Shown piece after piece: positions 37,244 to 45,286 of a DNA stretch of 64,000 nt. The stretch comes from Pseudoxanthomonas sp. z9. GTDB taxonomy: Bacteria; Pseudomonadota; Gammaproteobacteria; Xanthomonadales; Xanthomonadaceae. The stretch's first letter is position 1, and every line of letters begins with the position of its first letter. The stretch covers positions 186,001 through 250,000 of the forward strand of contig NZ_VFID01000012.1 of assembly GCF_006542425.1 (NCBI RefSeq). Direction: 5' to 3'. The notes beneath the pieces were generated by a model, which did not search any database, was not told where the DNA came from, and saw nothing but the letters and a program-made list of their open reading frames with translations. A program made the position numbers and the translations under genes.

Positions 37244-38167
37244 ATGGCCCGTACGTTTCCTCCCGTTTCCCTGATTGGCGTGCCCACCGATGTCGGCGCG
37301 GGGCACCGCGGCGCGCGGATGGGACCGGATGCGCTGCGCATCGCCGGTCTCGGCGAGGCGCTGGCCGGACGCGGCGTGGACGTCATCGACACCGGCAACG
37401 TGCAGGGACCGGCGAATCCCTGGATCGACCCGGTGCGCGGCTACCGGCACCTGGACGAAGTGGTGGCCTGGAACCGCGCGCTGATGGAAGCGACCGCCGC
37501 CGAACTTGGCAAGGGGCGCCTGCCGATCATGATGGGTGGCGATCATTGCCTGGCAATCGGATCGATCACCGCCATCGCCCGCCATTGCCGCCAGCAGGGC
37601 AAGCGGCTGCGCGTGCTGTGGCTGGATGCGCATTCGGATTTCAACACCAGCGAGGTCACGCCCTCCGGCAACATCCATGGCATGCCGGTGGCGTGCCTGT
37701 GCGGCATCGGTCCGGATGCACTGACCCGGCTGGGTGGCGACAGCCCGGCGATCACGCCGGCGATGGTGCGGCAGATCGGCATCCGCTCGGTGGATCCGGA
37801 AGAAAAGAAGCTGATCAAGGATCACGCGGTCGATGTCTACGACATGCGCTACATCGACGAGGTGGGCATGAAGCGGACCATGGAAGCGGCGCTGGAAGGC
37901 GTCGATGCCGATACCCACCTGCATGTCAGTTTCGACGTCGATTTCCTGGATCCCAGCATCGCGCCGGGCGTCGGTACCACCGTGCCGGGAGGGCCGAATT
38001 ACCGCGAGGCGCAGTTGGTGATGGAGATGATTGCCGACACCGGCCGGATGGGCTCACTGGACATCGTCGAGCTCAATCCGGTGCTGGACCGCCGCAACCG
38101 GACCGCCAAGCTGACCGTCGATCTGGTGGAAAGCCTGTTCGGAAAATCCACCTTGATGCGCGACTGA
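37244..38167 (+). CDS. Arginase
   Basis: A 307-residue binuclear manganese hydrolase converting L-arginine to ornithine and urea. Metal-binding blocks are GGDHCLAIGS, WLDAHSDFNT and SFDVDFLDPS, and the N-terminal IGVPTDVGAGHRGARMGP fits arginase rather than agmatinase. The first ATG that gives the usual length is 37244. It has its own gap after tRNA-Thr. With the amidinotransferase-fold gene it is one of two arginine-related genes here, though not adjacent to it. Confidence 0.9.
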   Translation: MARTFPPVSLIGVPTDVGAGHRGARMGPDALRIAGLGEALAGRGVDVIDTGNVQGPANPWIDPVRGYRHLDEVVAWNRALMEATAAELGKGRLPIMMGGDHCLAIGSITAIARHCRQQGKRLRVLWLDAHSDFNTSEVTPSGNIHGMPVACLCGIGPDALTRLGGDSPAITPAMVRQIGIRSVDPEEKKLIKDHAVDVYDMRYIDEVGMKRTMEAALEGVDADTHLHVSFDVDFLDPSIAPGVGTTVPGGPNYREAQLVMEMIADTGRMGSLDIVELNPVLDRRNRTAKLTVDLVESLFGKSTLMRD

Positions 38168-38322
38168 ACCGGAGCCGGCCGCAGGCTTATTCATGCCTGA
38201 ATGCCGCCCGCCGCTTTCACGTGCCGTGAACGGCCGGCTGTCCATGGTGGAACCACGCTGCAAGGGGCGCCTGCGCACCGGTGCAGCATCGTTCCACCGG
38301 TCATTTCATCAAGGAGGCGAGC

Positions 38323-38475
38323 ATGAAACGTTGGATGGCTTTGCTGATGCTGGCGATGTTTTCCACCGCGGTCCTTTCCGGCTGCAACACCATGGCCGGC
38401 GCGGGCAAGGATGTGCAGAAGGTCGGCGAGAAGGTCGAAGACAAGGCGCAGGACTGCAAGGACGGCAAGTGCTGA
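38323..38475 (+). CDS. Entericidin-like small lipoprotein (copy 1)
   Basis: A 50-residue lipoprotein: signal MKRWMALLMLAMFSTAVLSG, lipobox cysteine in LSGC, then NTMAGAGKDVQKVGEKVED and a Cys-containing tail K-D-G-K-C. This fits the entericidin A/B family, which in E. coli forms a stress-related lipoprotein pair. AAGGAGGCGAG gives an excellent ribosome-binding site. It has its own terminator and is followed by a paralogue. Confidence 0.8.
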   Translation: MKRWMALLMLAMFSTAVLSGCNTMAGAGKDVQKVGEKVEDKAQDCKDGKC

Positions 38476-38516
38476 CGTCGTAACCCCTTGGCGCAGCGAC
38501 GAGGCGCGCCTTCCGG

Positions 38517-38546
38517 AAGGGCCGGCCATGCCGGCCCTTTCGTTTT
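38517..38546 (+). terminator. Rho-independent terminator of first entericidin gene
   Basis: AAGGGCCGGC (38517-38526) pairs with GCCGGCCCTT (38530-38539) around a CAT loop, followed by T, CG and TTTT. It ends the first entericidin transcript before the second copy. Confidence 0.85.
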
Positions 38547-38667
38547 CCGGAGCCTTGGTCAGCCTCGATGCAGCATGGTTTAATCAGACTCGCCGCCGCA
38601 GGGGAAGGCTGGCGCGGGAAGGTCCGCCGCCACCCCCCGGGAGCCAATATCAACCAGGAGCTTTCCC

Positions 38668-38802
38668 ATGAAGCGCTACGTCGCTCTGTTGTTCATCGCC
38701 ATGTTCTCGATCGCCGCGCTGTCCGGCTGCAACACCGTCAAGGGGTTCGGCAAGGACGTGCAGAAAGTGGGCGAGAAGGTCGAGGACGCCTCCGGCAAGT
38801 AA
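38668..38802 (+). CDS. Entericidin-like small lipoprotein (copy 2)
   Basis: A 44-residue lipoprotein starting MKRYVALLFIAMFSIAALSG with lipobox cysteine in LSGC, then NTVKGFGKDVQKVGEKVED and A-S-G-K. It is clearly a paralogue of the preceding copy, sharing the KDVQKVGEKVED block but without the Cys-ended tail. CAGGAG precedes the ATG. Separate promoters and terminators suggest independent control. Confidence 0.8.
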   Translation: MKRYVALLFIAMFSIAALSGCNTVKGFGKDVQKVGEKVEDASGK

Positions 38803-38852
38803 GCGCCGGGCCGCGTGCACCGGCAGCCACTTGCTGGCGCGGGCGGGAAGGG

Positions 38853-38878
38853 AAGGGCCGGCATCCGCCGGCCTTTTT
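38853..38878 (+). terminator. Rho-independent terminator of second entericidin gene
   Basis: GGCCGGC (38856-38862) and GCCGGCC (38867-38873) form the stem around ATCC, followed by TTTTT, with an A-run on the 5' side that can extend the stem. Confidence 0.85.
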
Positions 38879-38885
38879 CCGTTGT

Positions 38886-38911
38886 GGAACCGACGTCGGG
38901 AAATCGGGTCT
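38886..38911 (+). promoter_or_regulatory. Possible ECF-sigma promoter for CsbD gene
   Basis: GGAAC at 38886-38890 and GTCT at 38908-38911 are 17 bases apart, the usual spacing of extracytoplasmic-function sigma promoters. It lies about 140 bases before the CsbD-type gene, which is often under stress control. No classical promoter is seen in the gap. Confidence 0.3.
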
Positions 38912-39052
38912 CCGGAGTTTTCGCGGCGCGTTTGGCGCTAGGAAATCCGGCCGAAATAATGTGGCGTTGACGTCGCCTTGATCGTGCGGGAATGGCCGGG
39001 TTGCGATGCTGGTCGCGCGGTGTTCCCCGCCGCGAGACCAAGAGGAAATCCC

Positions 39053-39268
39053 ATGAACCAGGACATCATCGCCGGCAACTGGAAACAGCTGAAGGGCCGC
39101 ATCCAGGCCAAATGGGGCGATCTGACCGACGACGACTTCCAGATTGCCGAAGGCAATGCCGAATACCTGGAAGGACGCCTGCAGGAACGCTACGGCTGGG
39201 GCCGCGAGCGGGCCCACGATGAAGTGAAGGCATTCGAGCGCAGCCTGCGCTCGGACATGAAGCACTGA
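39053..39268 (+). CDS. CsbD family stress protein
   Basis: A 71-residue protein of the CsbD/YjbJ family: [32 protein letters not shown] and the [16 protein letters not shown] helix. Proteins of this family are induced by general or osmotic stress and have no known activity. AGAGGAAAT precedes the ATG. It has its own terminator. Confidence 0.92.
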   Translation: MNQDIIAGNWKQLKGRIQAKWGDLTDDDFQIAEGNAEYLEGRLQERYGWGRERAHDEVKAFERSLRSDMKH

Positions 39269-39294
39269 TTCGGCTGGACAACCGGAAACGACGA

Positions 39295-39319
39295 CGGGCC
39301 GCGCGAGCGGCCCGTTTTT
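39295..39319 (+). terminator. Rho-independent terminator after CsbD gene
   Basis: CGGGCCGC (39295-39302) and GCGGCCCG (39307-39314) pair around GCGA and are followed by TTTTT. It lies 26 bases after the stop and also separates the convergent gene. Confidence 0.9.
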
Positions 39320-39343
39320 CATGGCGTTCGATGGTTCGGGCGT

Positions 39344-40165
39344 TCAGCGCCAGCGCGGCGGATCGGCGACGAAACCGTTGGGGAACGCCTGCGGCGCGGG
39401 TTCGCGATAGGACGGGCGGTAGGGCGGCGGCAGGACGCCCAGGGCCACCAGCCGGCGCGGTTCGTCGTAGCGGATCTGGCTGACCTGGTCGGGTGTGCGC
39501 CGGGCGCGCACGAAGTCGGTGGAACCCACCGGCGCCCATTCGCGTTCGCCGTGCCCGGTGCCGATGCGCTGCCGGCTGGCCATCGCGTCGCTGGCGGATT
39601 CGGCCGCTGCCGGCGCGCCAGCCTTCGCGTCGGCGCTTTCCGATTGCGCGCCGGAACCGGCATAAGGCGGGTAGGGGGCCGGCGTTGGATGGACCGGATA
39701 GCGCGGCGAGTAGTAGGGCCGCGCTTCACGGAATGCTGCGACACCGATTACGCCGACATTGCGTGGACGTCCGGTCCGCGTGGCATAGCTGTCGCCATGA
39801 TCGGTGAACACGAACTGGGCGACATCGTCCAGCGACTTGCGCCAGCCCGCGATCTCGGCGGTCTCCCAGGGATCCAGCACGTAGCCGGCCTGCGAGGGCG
39901 CGGCGGTTTCGCCGGTGACCGCATTGACACCGTCCACCGACAGCACCACCAGCACGCGCTCGCCGGTGGTATTGGTCAGGCGTACGGCGTAGCGGTGGCC
40001 GGGCTGGCCGGCGACCCAACGATCGCCGCGATGCGGATAGCTGGGCAGCCATTGGCCGGTGTCGCGATCGACCACCGCCACGTCCACCAGCGGCCCGGCT
40101 TCGGCGCGGGAACAGGCGGCCAGCGGGAACAGCGAGGCAAGCAGGAGCAGGCAGGCGCGGAACAT
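39344..40165 (-). CDS. Hypothetical lipoprotein
   Basis: A 273-residue protein with a lipoprotein signal (MFRACLLLLASLFPLAAC, cysteine at residue 18). The middle (about 25-125) has a beta-rich part with VDVAVVDRDTGQWLPSYP and HRYAVRLTNTTGERVLVVLS that suggests an immunoglobulin-like or jelly-roll fold; the rest is Pro/Tyr/Ala-rich (YYSPRYPVHPTPAPYPPYAG). No family is recognised. It is divergent from trpS with about 100 bases between. It is probably an outer-membrane-attached protein of unknown function. Confidence 0.7.
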   Translation of the reverse strand: MFRACLLLLASLFPLAACSRAEAGPLVDVAVVDRDTGQWLPSYPHRGDRWVAGQPGHRYAVRLTNTTGERVLVVLSVDGVNAVTGETAAPSQAGYVLDPWETAEIAGWRKSLDDVAQFVFTDHGDSYATRTGRPRNVGVIGVAAFREARPYYSPRYPVHPTPAPYPPYAGSGAQSESADAKAGAPAAAESASDAMASRQRIGTGHGEREWAPVGSTDFVRARRTPDQVSQIRYDEPRRLVALGVLPPPYRPSYREPAPQAFPNGFVADPPRWR

Positions 40166-40269
40166 GGCGGTTCTCCGGAAGGGACGTGCATGTCAACGCG
40201 TCGCTGCCGCGGATGGGGTTTGCGCCGCCAGCGGTTAAACTGGCCGTGTTCAGACTTCAGAAAAACGCA

Positions 40270-41565
40270 ATGACCACCCGAGTCCTGACCGGCATCACCA
40301 CCTCCGGTACCCCCCACCTGGGCAACTACGTCGGCGCGGTCCGCCCCGCCGTGGCCGCCAGCCGCAACCCGGGCGTGGAGAGCTTCTATTTCCTGGCCGA
40401 CCTGCACAGCCTGATCAAGGCGCAGGATCCGGCGCGCACCCAGCGTTCGACGCTGGAAATCGCCGCCACCTGGCTGGCGGCGGGCCTGGAGCCGGACAAG
40501 GTGTGGTTCTACCGGCAGAGCGACATTCCCGAGATCACCGAGCTGACCTGGTTCCTGACCTGCGTGGCCAGCAAGGGCATCCTCAATCGCGCGCATGCCT
40601 ACAAGGCGGCGGTGGACAAGAACCGCGCCGACGGCGAGGACGACGATGCCGCGGTCACGGCGGGACTGTTCATGTATCCGGTGCTGATGGCCGCCGATAT
40701 CCTGATCTTCAATGCCAACCAGGTCCCGGTGGGGCGCGATCAGATCCAGCACATCGAGATGGCGCGCGATTTCGGCCAGCGCTTCAACCACGTCTACGGC
40801 AAGGAATATTTCGCCCTGCCGGAAGTGCTCATCGACGACAACGTCGCCACGCTGCCCGGCCTGGACGGGCGCAAGATGAGCAAGAGCTACAACAACACCA
40901 TTCCGCTGTTCGTGCCGCGCGAGGAGCTGAAGAAGCTGGTGTTCTCGATCCTCACCGATTCGCGTGGGCCGGGCGAGGCCAAGGACACCGAGGGCTCGGC
41001 ACTGTTCCAGCTGTACCAGGCCTTCGCCAGCGCGGAGGAAACCGCCGCCTTCGCCCAGGCCTTCGCCGATGGCATTGGCTGGGGCGATGCGAAACAGAAG
41101 CTGTTCGAGCGCATCGACGCGGAAATCAGTCCACTGCGCGAAAAATACCTGGCACTGATGGCGCGGCCCGAGGAGATCGAAGCGATCCTGCGCGACGGCG
41201 CGCAGCGCCTGCGCACGAAATACGCCATCCCGTTGCTGGCGGAACTGCGCCACGCGGTCGGCCTGCGCAACCTGGCGGAGCAGCCGGCGGCGCCAGCGAA
41301 GACCGCCGCGGCCAAGGCCGCGTTGCCGCAGTTCAAGCAATATCGCGACAAGGATGCGCGGTTCTACTTCAAGTTCACCGACGCCGATGGCCAGTTGCTG
41401 ATCCAGAGCAATGGCTTCGACGCGCCCAAGGATGCCGGCCAGATCATCGCCGTGCTGAAGCAGGCCGAGCGCGCGGATCAGCTGGAAACCACCGAGATCG
41501 TGCTGCAGGTTGCCGCCGCGGAGGTGCTGGCGGCATTGAAGCAGTTGCGCGACGCCGAGGCCTGA
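40270..41565 (+). CDS. trpS: Tryptophan--tRNA ligase with C-terminal extension
   Basis: A 431-residue class I synthetase. The HIGH-type motif is GTPHLGNYVG near residue 14 and the KMSKS motif is at residues 202-206. The usual TrpS of about 335 residues is followed, from about residue 350, by an extra domain QYRDKDARFYFKFTDADG that resembles the small YegP/DUF1508 fold. Such an extension is known in Xanthomonadaceae TrpS and its job is not clear. ATG 40270 lies 105 bases from the divergent lipoprotein gene. The next gene follows after one base. Confidence 0.93.
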   Translation: MTTRVLTGITTSGTPHLGNYVGAVRPAVAASRNPGVESFYFLADLHSLIKAQDPARTQRSTLEIAATWLAAGLEPDKVWFYRQSDIPEITELTWFLTCVASKGILNRAHAYKAAVDKNRADGEDDDAAVTAGLFMYPVLMAADILIFNANQVPVGRDQIQHIEMARDFGQRFNHVYGKEYFALPEVLIDDNVATLPGLDGRKMSKSYNNTIPLFVPREELKKLVFSILTDSRGPGEAKDTEGSALFQLYQAFASAEETAAFAQAFADGIGWGDAKQKLFERIDAEISPLREKYLALMARPEEIEAILRDGAQRLRTKYAIPLLAELRHAVGLRNLAEQPAAPAKTAAAKAALPQFKQYRDKDARFYFKFTDADGQLLIQSNGFDAPKDAGQIIAVLKQAERADQLETTEIVLQVAAAEVLAALKQLRDAEA

Positions 41566-41566
41566 G

Positions 41567-41863
41567 ATGCCGTTCCTGGCGATGGTGCTGTTCCTGCCCT
41601 GGTTCGCATTGCTGGGCACGTTGTTCTGGCTGTTTCCCCGGCAACCCCGCAACGGCCGGCGCAAGGCGTTCGACACCATCAGCCTGGCGGTGGCGTTCGT
41701 GCTCAGCATGCTGGGCATGTACTGGGGCTACGCGCTGGGGCTGGCCGACATCGGCACCGGCGCAATCTGGAAGCAGGTGCTGGCGACGCTGGTCGGTTAT
41801 GGCGGTTTCCTGTTCGTGCTGACCGTGGCGGTACTGCTGCGATCGTGGTGGCTGGAGCGCTGA
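41567..41863 (+). CDS. Small membrane protein of unknown function
   Basis: A 98-residue protein with three likely membrane helices: LAMVLFLPWFALLGTLFWLF, ISLAVAFVLSMLGMYWGYAL and VLATLVGYGGFLFVLTVAVLL. It starts one base after the trpS stop and is co-translated with it. No family is recognised. Confidence 0.75.
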   Translation: MPFLAMVLFLPWFALLGTLFWLFPRQPRNGRRKAFDTISLAVAFVLSMLGMYWGYALGLADIGTGAIWKQVLATLVGYGGFLFVLTVAVLLRSWWLER

Positions 41864-41894
41864 GCGCGCCGGCCGGAGACACCGATACCCCCGA

Positions 41895-42005
41895 TGTGGG
41901 AGCGACGTGAGTCGCGAAGAGTTCTCTGATTCAGGCGCCTCGCGACAGCAGGGGCATGAACACGATACTGAGGGGTTCCGATTCGCGACTCACGTCGCTC
42001 CCACA
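41895..42005. repeat. Inverted pair of REP-like palindromes
   Basis: Two perfect 24-base inverted arms (41895-41918 and 41982-42005) enclose a 63-base centre. Each arm begins TGTGGGAGCGAC and contains the internal hairpin GCGAC-GTGA-GTCGC, which is the form of REP sequences mobilised by RAYT transposases in Xanthomonadaceae and Pseudomonas. No transposase is in the window. It lies in the gap 41864-42101, which holds no gene. Confidence 0.85.
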
Positions 42006-42101
42006 GTGAGGCATCCGGGGCGCTTCTGCGACCAAAGATGCATCGTGGCGGCGCTGTCGCATCGGTAGAATCGGTTCATCCTCGCGTTACCCCACAAGCG
42101 T

Positions 42102-43031
42102 ATGGACACCACTGGCATCCACACCATCGATACCGCGTTCCAGCGGGATCATTTCGATGCCGCCTACCTGATCGTCGAGCAGGGACGTGGCGCTTTCATC
42201 GACACCGGTACCAACCATGCGGTCCCGCGGCTGCTGGACGCCGCGCGGCGGGCGGGACTGGCTCCGGCGGACATCGACTGGGTGTTGGTCACCCACGCGC
42301 ACCTGGATCACGCCGGTGGCGCGGGCGAGTTGATGGCGCAGCTGCCGCATGCGCGCCTGGTCGCGCATCCGCGAGCCGCCCCCCACCTGATCGATCCGGC
42401 CAGACTGATTGCCGGCGCCACCGCCGTCTACGGAGAAGCGGAGATGGCGCGCAGCTACGGTTCCATCCGGCCGGTGCCGGAGGAACGCGTGGTCGTCGCC
42501 GAGGACGGCCATGCGCTGGAACTGGCCGGACGCCGCCTGCAATGCATCGACACGCCCGGGCACGCGCGCCATCACTACTGCGTATGGGATGAGCGCAGCC
42601 GCAGCTGGTTCACCGGCGACACCTTCGGCCTGTCGTACCGGGAGATGGATGGCCCGCATGGACCGTTCATACTGCCGACCTCCTCGCCGGTGCAGTTCGA
42701 GCCCGAGGCACTGAAGACGTCGATCGCGCGATTGCTCGCGTACCGGCCGCAGGCCATGTATCTCACCCATTACGGGCGGGTGGAAGAGCCGGACCGGTTG
42801 GCGGCGGATCTGTTCGAGCAGATCGATGCGATGTCCGCGCTGGCCCGGCAATGCGACGGCAAGCCGGACAGGCACCGCGCCATGGTCGCCGGATTGACCG
42901 CGCTGTACCAGGAACGCGCCCGCGCGCTGCGCTGTCCGCTGGACGATGCCGGCGTGACGCGGGTGCTGGAGATGGATATCGAACTCAACGCGCAGGGCCT
43001 GGCCTGCTGGCTGGATCGGGATCGCCGCTGA
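42102..43031 (+). CDS. MBL-fold metallo-hydrolase
   Basis: A 309-residue metallo-beta-lactamase fold hydrolase. The metal-binding THAHLDHAGG motif is at residues 64-73, an acidic/His downstream motif lies in IDTPGHARHHYCVW, and TGDTFGLSY and YLTHYGRVEEP follow. This fits the glyoxalase-II-like and lactonase-like group. The long C-terminal helical part from about residue 215 is unusual. It ends next to the VOC gene tail to tail. Substrate unknown. Confidence 0.82.
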   Translation: MDTTGIHTIDTAFQRDHFDAAYLIVEQGRGAFIDTGTNHAVPRLLDAARRAGLAPADIDWVLVTHAHLDHAGGAGELMAQLPHARLVAHPRAAPHLIDPARLIAGATAVYGEAEMARSYGSIRPVPEERVVVAEDGHALELAGRRLQCIDTPGHARHHYCVWDERSRSWFTGDTFGLSYREMDGPHGPFILPTSSPVQFEPEALKTSIARLLAYRPQAMYLTHYGRVEEPDRLAADLFEQIDAMSALARQCDGKPDRHRAMVAGLTALYQERARALRCPLDDAGVTRVLEMDIELNAQGLACWLDRDRR

Positions 43032-43415
43032 TCAATCCCAGCGGTTCACGCCCTCGCGTTCACCTCCGCCCATCGGCACGATGCAGAAGCGCTGCCCGGT
43101 CGGGGCTTCCATCACCCACCAGCGGTCATGGACGAAGCGGATCCGGCGCGCGCCGAGTTGTTCCAGGCGCGTGGCCTCGGCTTCCAGATCGTCGGCTTCG
43201 ATGTCCAGATGCACGCGGGAAGGATGATCGACCTTCTGCACCTCCACGTGCAGTCCGCCGGCCGCATCCTTCAGGCGGTCGTACAGGCCGACGCCGCCAT
43301 CGTCGGCGCTGACCACCGGCAGCCCGAGCGCGCGGCTCCAGAACGAGGAGGCGGCATCCAGATCGTCGGTCTGGCAATCGATGATGAATCCGGCGAGGCG
43401 GCTGTGGTGGGCCAT
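43032..43415 (-). CDS. VOC family protein (glyoxalase/bleomycin resistance-like, copy 1)
   Basis: A 127-residue vicinal-oxygen-chelate fold protein: AGFIIDCQTDDLDAASSFW, GGLHVEVQKVDHPSRVHLDI and WWVMEAPTGQRFCIVPMG. Members are dioxygenases, lyases or binding proteins; the metal ligands cannot be assigned with certainty. It is a close paralogue of the next gene and shares HSRLAGFIIDCQT and the RWWVMEAPTGQRFC region. Its stop abuts the MBL-fold gene stop. Confidence 0.85.
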   Translation of the reverse strand: MAHHSRLAGFIIDCQTDDLDAASSFWSRALGLPVVSADDGGVGLYDRLKDAAGGLHVEVQKVDHPSRVHLDIEADDLEAEATRLEQLGARRIRFVHDRWWVMEAPTGQRFCIVPMGGGEREGVNRWD

Positions 43416-43462
43416 GTCGATGCTCCGGGAAGGATGGTTTGAACGTCCGCTGGCGGGAAGCA

Positions 43463-43846
43463 TCAATCCCAATGGTTCGGCTCGACGCCGCGCTCGGGAT
43501 GGCGCATGCGTACCACGCAGAAACGTTGCCCGGTCGGCGCTTCCATCACCCACCAGCGTTTGACGAAACCGATGCGTTTGGCACCCAGTTTCTCCAGCCG
43601 GTCGGCTTCGGCATCCACGTCGTCGGCCTCGATGTCCAGATGCACGCGCGAGGCGTGCGCCACCTGCTGCACCTCTACATGCAAGCCGCCCGGCGCGCCT
43701 TCCAGTTCGGCGTAGTGGGCTTCGCCATCCTGGTAGGTTTCACCGCGCGGCAGGCCCAGCGCCTGGCTCCAGAATTGCGCCGCGGTTTCGTGATCGTGGG
43801 TCTGGCAATCGATGATGAAGCCAGCCAGCCGACTGCGATGGGCCAT
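43463..43846 (-). CDS. VOC family protein (glyoxalase/bleomycin resistance-like, copy 2)
   Basis: A 127-residue paralogue of copy 1 with the same RLAGFIIDCQT start, GGLHVEVQQVAHASRVHLDI and the RWWVMEAPTGQRFC end. The two copies lie 47 bases apart on the same strand, a recent tandem duplication by their similarity. The differences lie mostly in the region around residues 33-47. Function unknown. Confidence 0.85.
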   Translation of the reverse strand: MAHRSRLAGFIIDCQTHDHETAAQFWSQALGLPRGETYQDGEAHYAELEGAPGGLHVEVQQVAHASRVHLDIEADDVDAEADRLEKLGAKRIGFVKRWWVMEAPTGQRFCVVRMRHPERGVEPNHWD

Positions 43847-43912
43847 GTTCCGTTCTCCGCGACGTGGGAGGAAACGCGACCCGCCGCCGTGGGGCGGCGG
43901 GTGGAGGCCGGC

Positions 43913-45286
43913 TTACACCGGCAATGCCAGATCGTCGATCAGCGCCTTGAGGAAGCGCGCGGCTTCGCCGCCGGTGCAGGCGCGGTGATCGAAGGTGACC
44001 GACAGCGGGATGATCTTGTGCGACTCGAAGCCACCCATCACCGGCGTGACCTGGTGGCGGGCGCGGCCGGCGGCGACGATCGCCACGCACGGCGGTACCA
44101 CCACCGGCGTGGCGTAGCGGCCGGCGAACATGCCGAAGTTGGACAGCGAGATCGTGTAGCCGCTCAGTTCGGAAGCCGGGATGCTGCGGTCCTCGACCTG
44201 CGCGCGCAGGCGGTTGATGCCTTCGCGCACGCCACGCGCATCGAGGATGTCGGCGTTGCGCAGGGCCGGCACGAACAGGCCGTCGTCGGTATCCACCGCG
44301 ATGCCCACGTCCACCTGCGGATGCAGGGTGCGGCTGAGCTTGTCGCCATCGAACCAGGCGTTCATCGCCGGCACCGCCTTGCAGGCGCGGACGATGGCGC
44401 GGATCAGGCGCACGGTGACGTCGTTGCCCGGCGTCCAGGCATGCACGTCGGCATCGTCGCTGAGCGTGGTCGGCACGACCTTGGCATGCGCGTCGGCCAT
44501 CACCCGCGCCATGTTGCGGCGCACGCCCTTGAGCTGTTCCGGCTGGCCGGTGACCGCCACGCCCGGCGGCTGGGTGCGCATCGGCTTGCCGGAGGCGGAC
44601 AGCGTGGTGCGCTGCGCGGCTGCGGGAGCCGGCGCCGGGGCGGCTTCGGCCATGGCGGCGCGCACCGGTGCGGCCGGCGCCGCGCCGACACGGGCCGATC
44701 CGTCGGCGGCGGCCTGCTTGACGTCGGCCATGGTCACCGCGCCATCGGCGCCGGTCGCGCGCACGCGGGCCAGGTCGACGCCGAGCTTCTTGGCCATCGC
44801 GCGCACCGCCGGCATCGCCTTGACGCCGCCGACCGCGACCGCCTGCTCGGTGTGCACGGCGTTGGAGGTCTGCATCGCGCCGACCACGGTGCCGGCGTCG
44901 TCGCGTTCGGCTTCGGCGGGTGCGGGTGCGGGTGCGGGCGCTGCGGCGGCCGGAGTTGCGGGAACAGGTTCAGGCGCATGCGGCTTGGCCGGCCCGTGGT
45001 GATGGCCGGTGTCCTGGCCTTCCGCGCGCTGGGGCAGGCTGGGATCGGGCTGGAACACCGCCAGCATGCTGCCGGTGACCACCACGTCGCCCGCGCCGCC
45101 GGCCAGCTTCAGCACCTTGCCGGAGACCGGCGACGGCACTTCCACGACCGCCTTGGCGGTTTCCATCGACACCAGCGGCTCGTCGAGCCGGATCACGTCG
45201 CCTTCCTTGACGAACCACTCGACGATGGTGGCATCGGGCAGGCCTTCGCCCAGATCGGGAAGATTGAAGGTCTTGCTGTCGCTCAT
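43913..45286 (-). CDS. 2-Oxoacid dehydrogenase E2 (dihydrolipoamide acyltransferase)
   Basis: A 457-residue E2 core enzyme. The lipoyl domain (residues 5-80) carries Lys45 in SMETAKAVVEV; an Ala/Pro-rich linker follows; the peripheral-subunit-binding domain has AMPAVRAMAKKLGVDL and ATGADGAVTMADV; the C-terminal acyltransferase domain ends with FDHRACTGGEAARF. The usual HRxxDG motif is here H-R-A-C-T-G (His434), with Thr in place of Asp. The E1 pair and SH3-like protein overlap it by four bases. The type is most like branched-chain 2-oxoacid dehydrogenase; pyruvate cannot be excluded. It has no E3 gene nearby. Confidence 0.9.
   Translation of the reverse strand: MSDSKTFNLPDLGEGLPDATIVEWFVKEGDVIRLDEPLVSMETAKAVVEVPSPVSGKVLKLAGGAGDVVVTGSMLAVFQPDPSLPQRAEGQDTGHHHGPAKPHAPEPVPATPAAAAPAPAPAPAEAERDDAGTVVGAMQTSNAVHTEQAVAVGGVKAMPAVRAMAKKLGVDLARVRATGADGAVTMADVKQAAADGSARVGAAPAAPVRAAMAEAAPAPAPAAAQRTTLSASGKPMRTQPPGVAVTGQPEQLKGVRRNMARVMADAHAKVVPTTLSDDADVHAWTPGNDVTVRLIRAIVRACKAVPAMNAWFDGDKLSRTLHPQVDVGIAVDTDDGLFVPALRNADILDARGVREGINRLRAQVEDRSIPASELSGYTISLSNFGMFAGRYATPVVVPPCVAIVAAGRARHQVTPVMGGFESHKIIPLSVTFDHRACTGGEAARFLKALIDDLALPV

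Noticed and set aside
38210..38234. Imperfect hairpin after arginase
   Set aside because: A two-base bulge and lack of a T-run make it a weak terminator candidate.
38323..38802. Entericidin pair as a toxin-antitoxin system
   Set aside because: In E. coli a toxin/antidote role was proposed, but the two copies here have separate terminators and no evidence of a toxin role.
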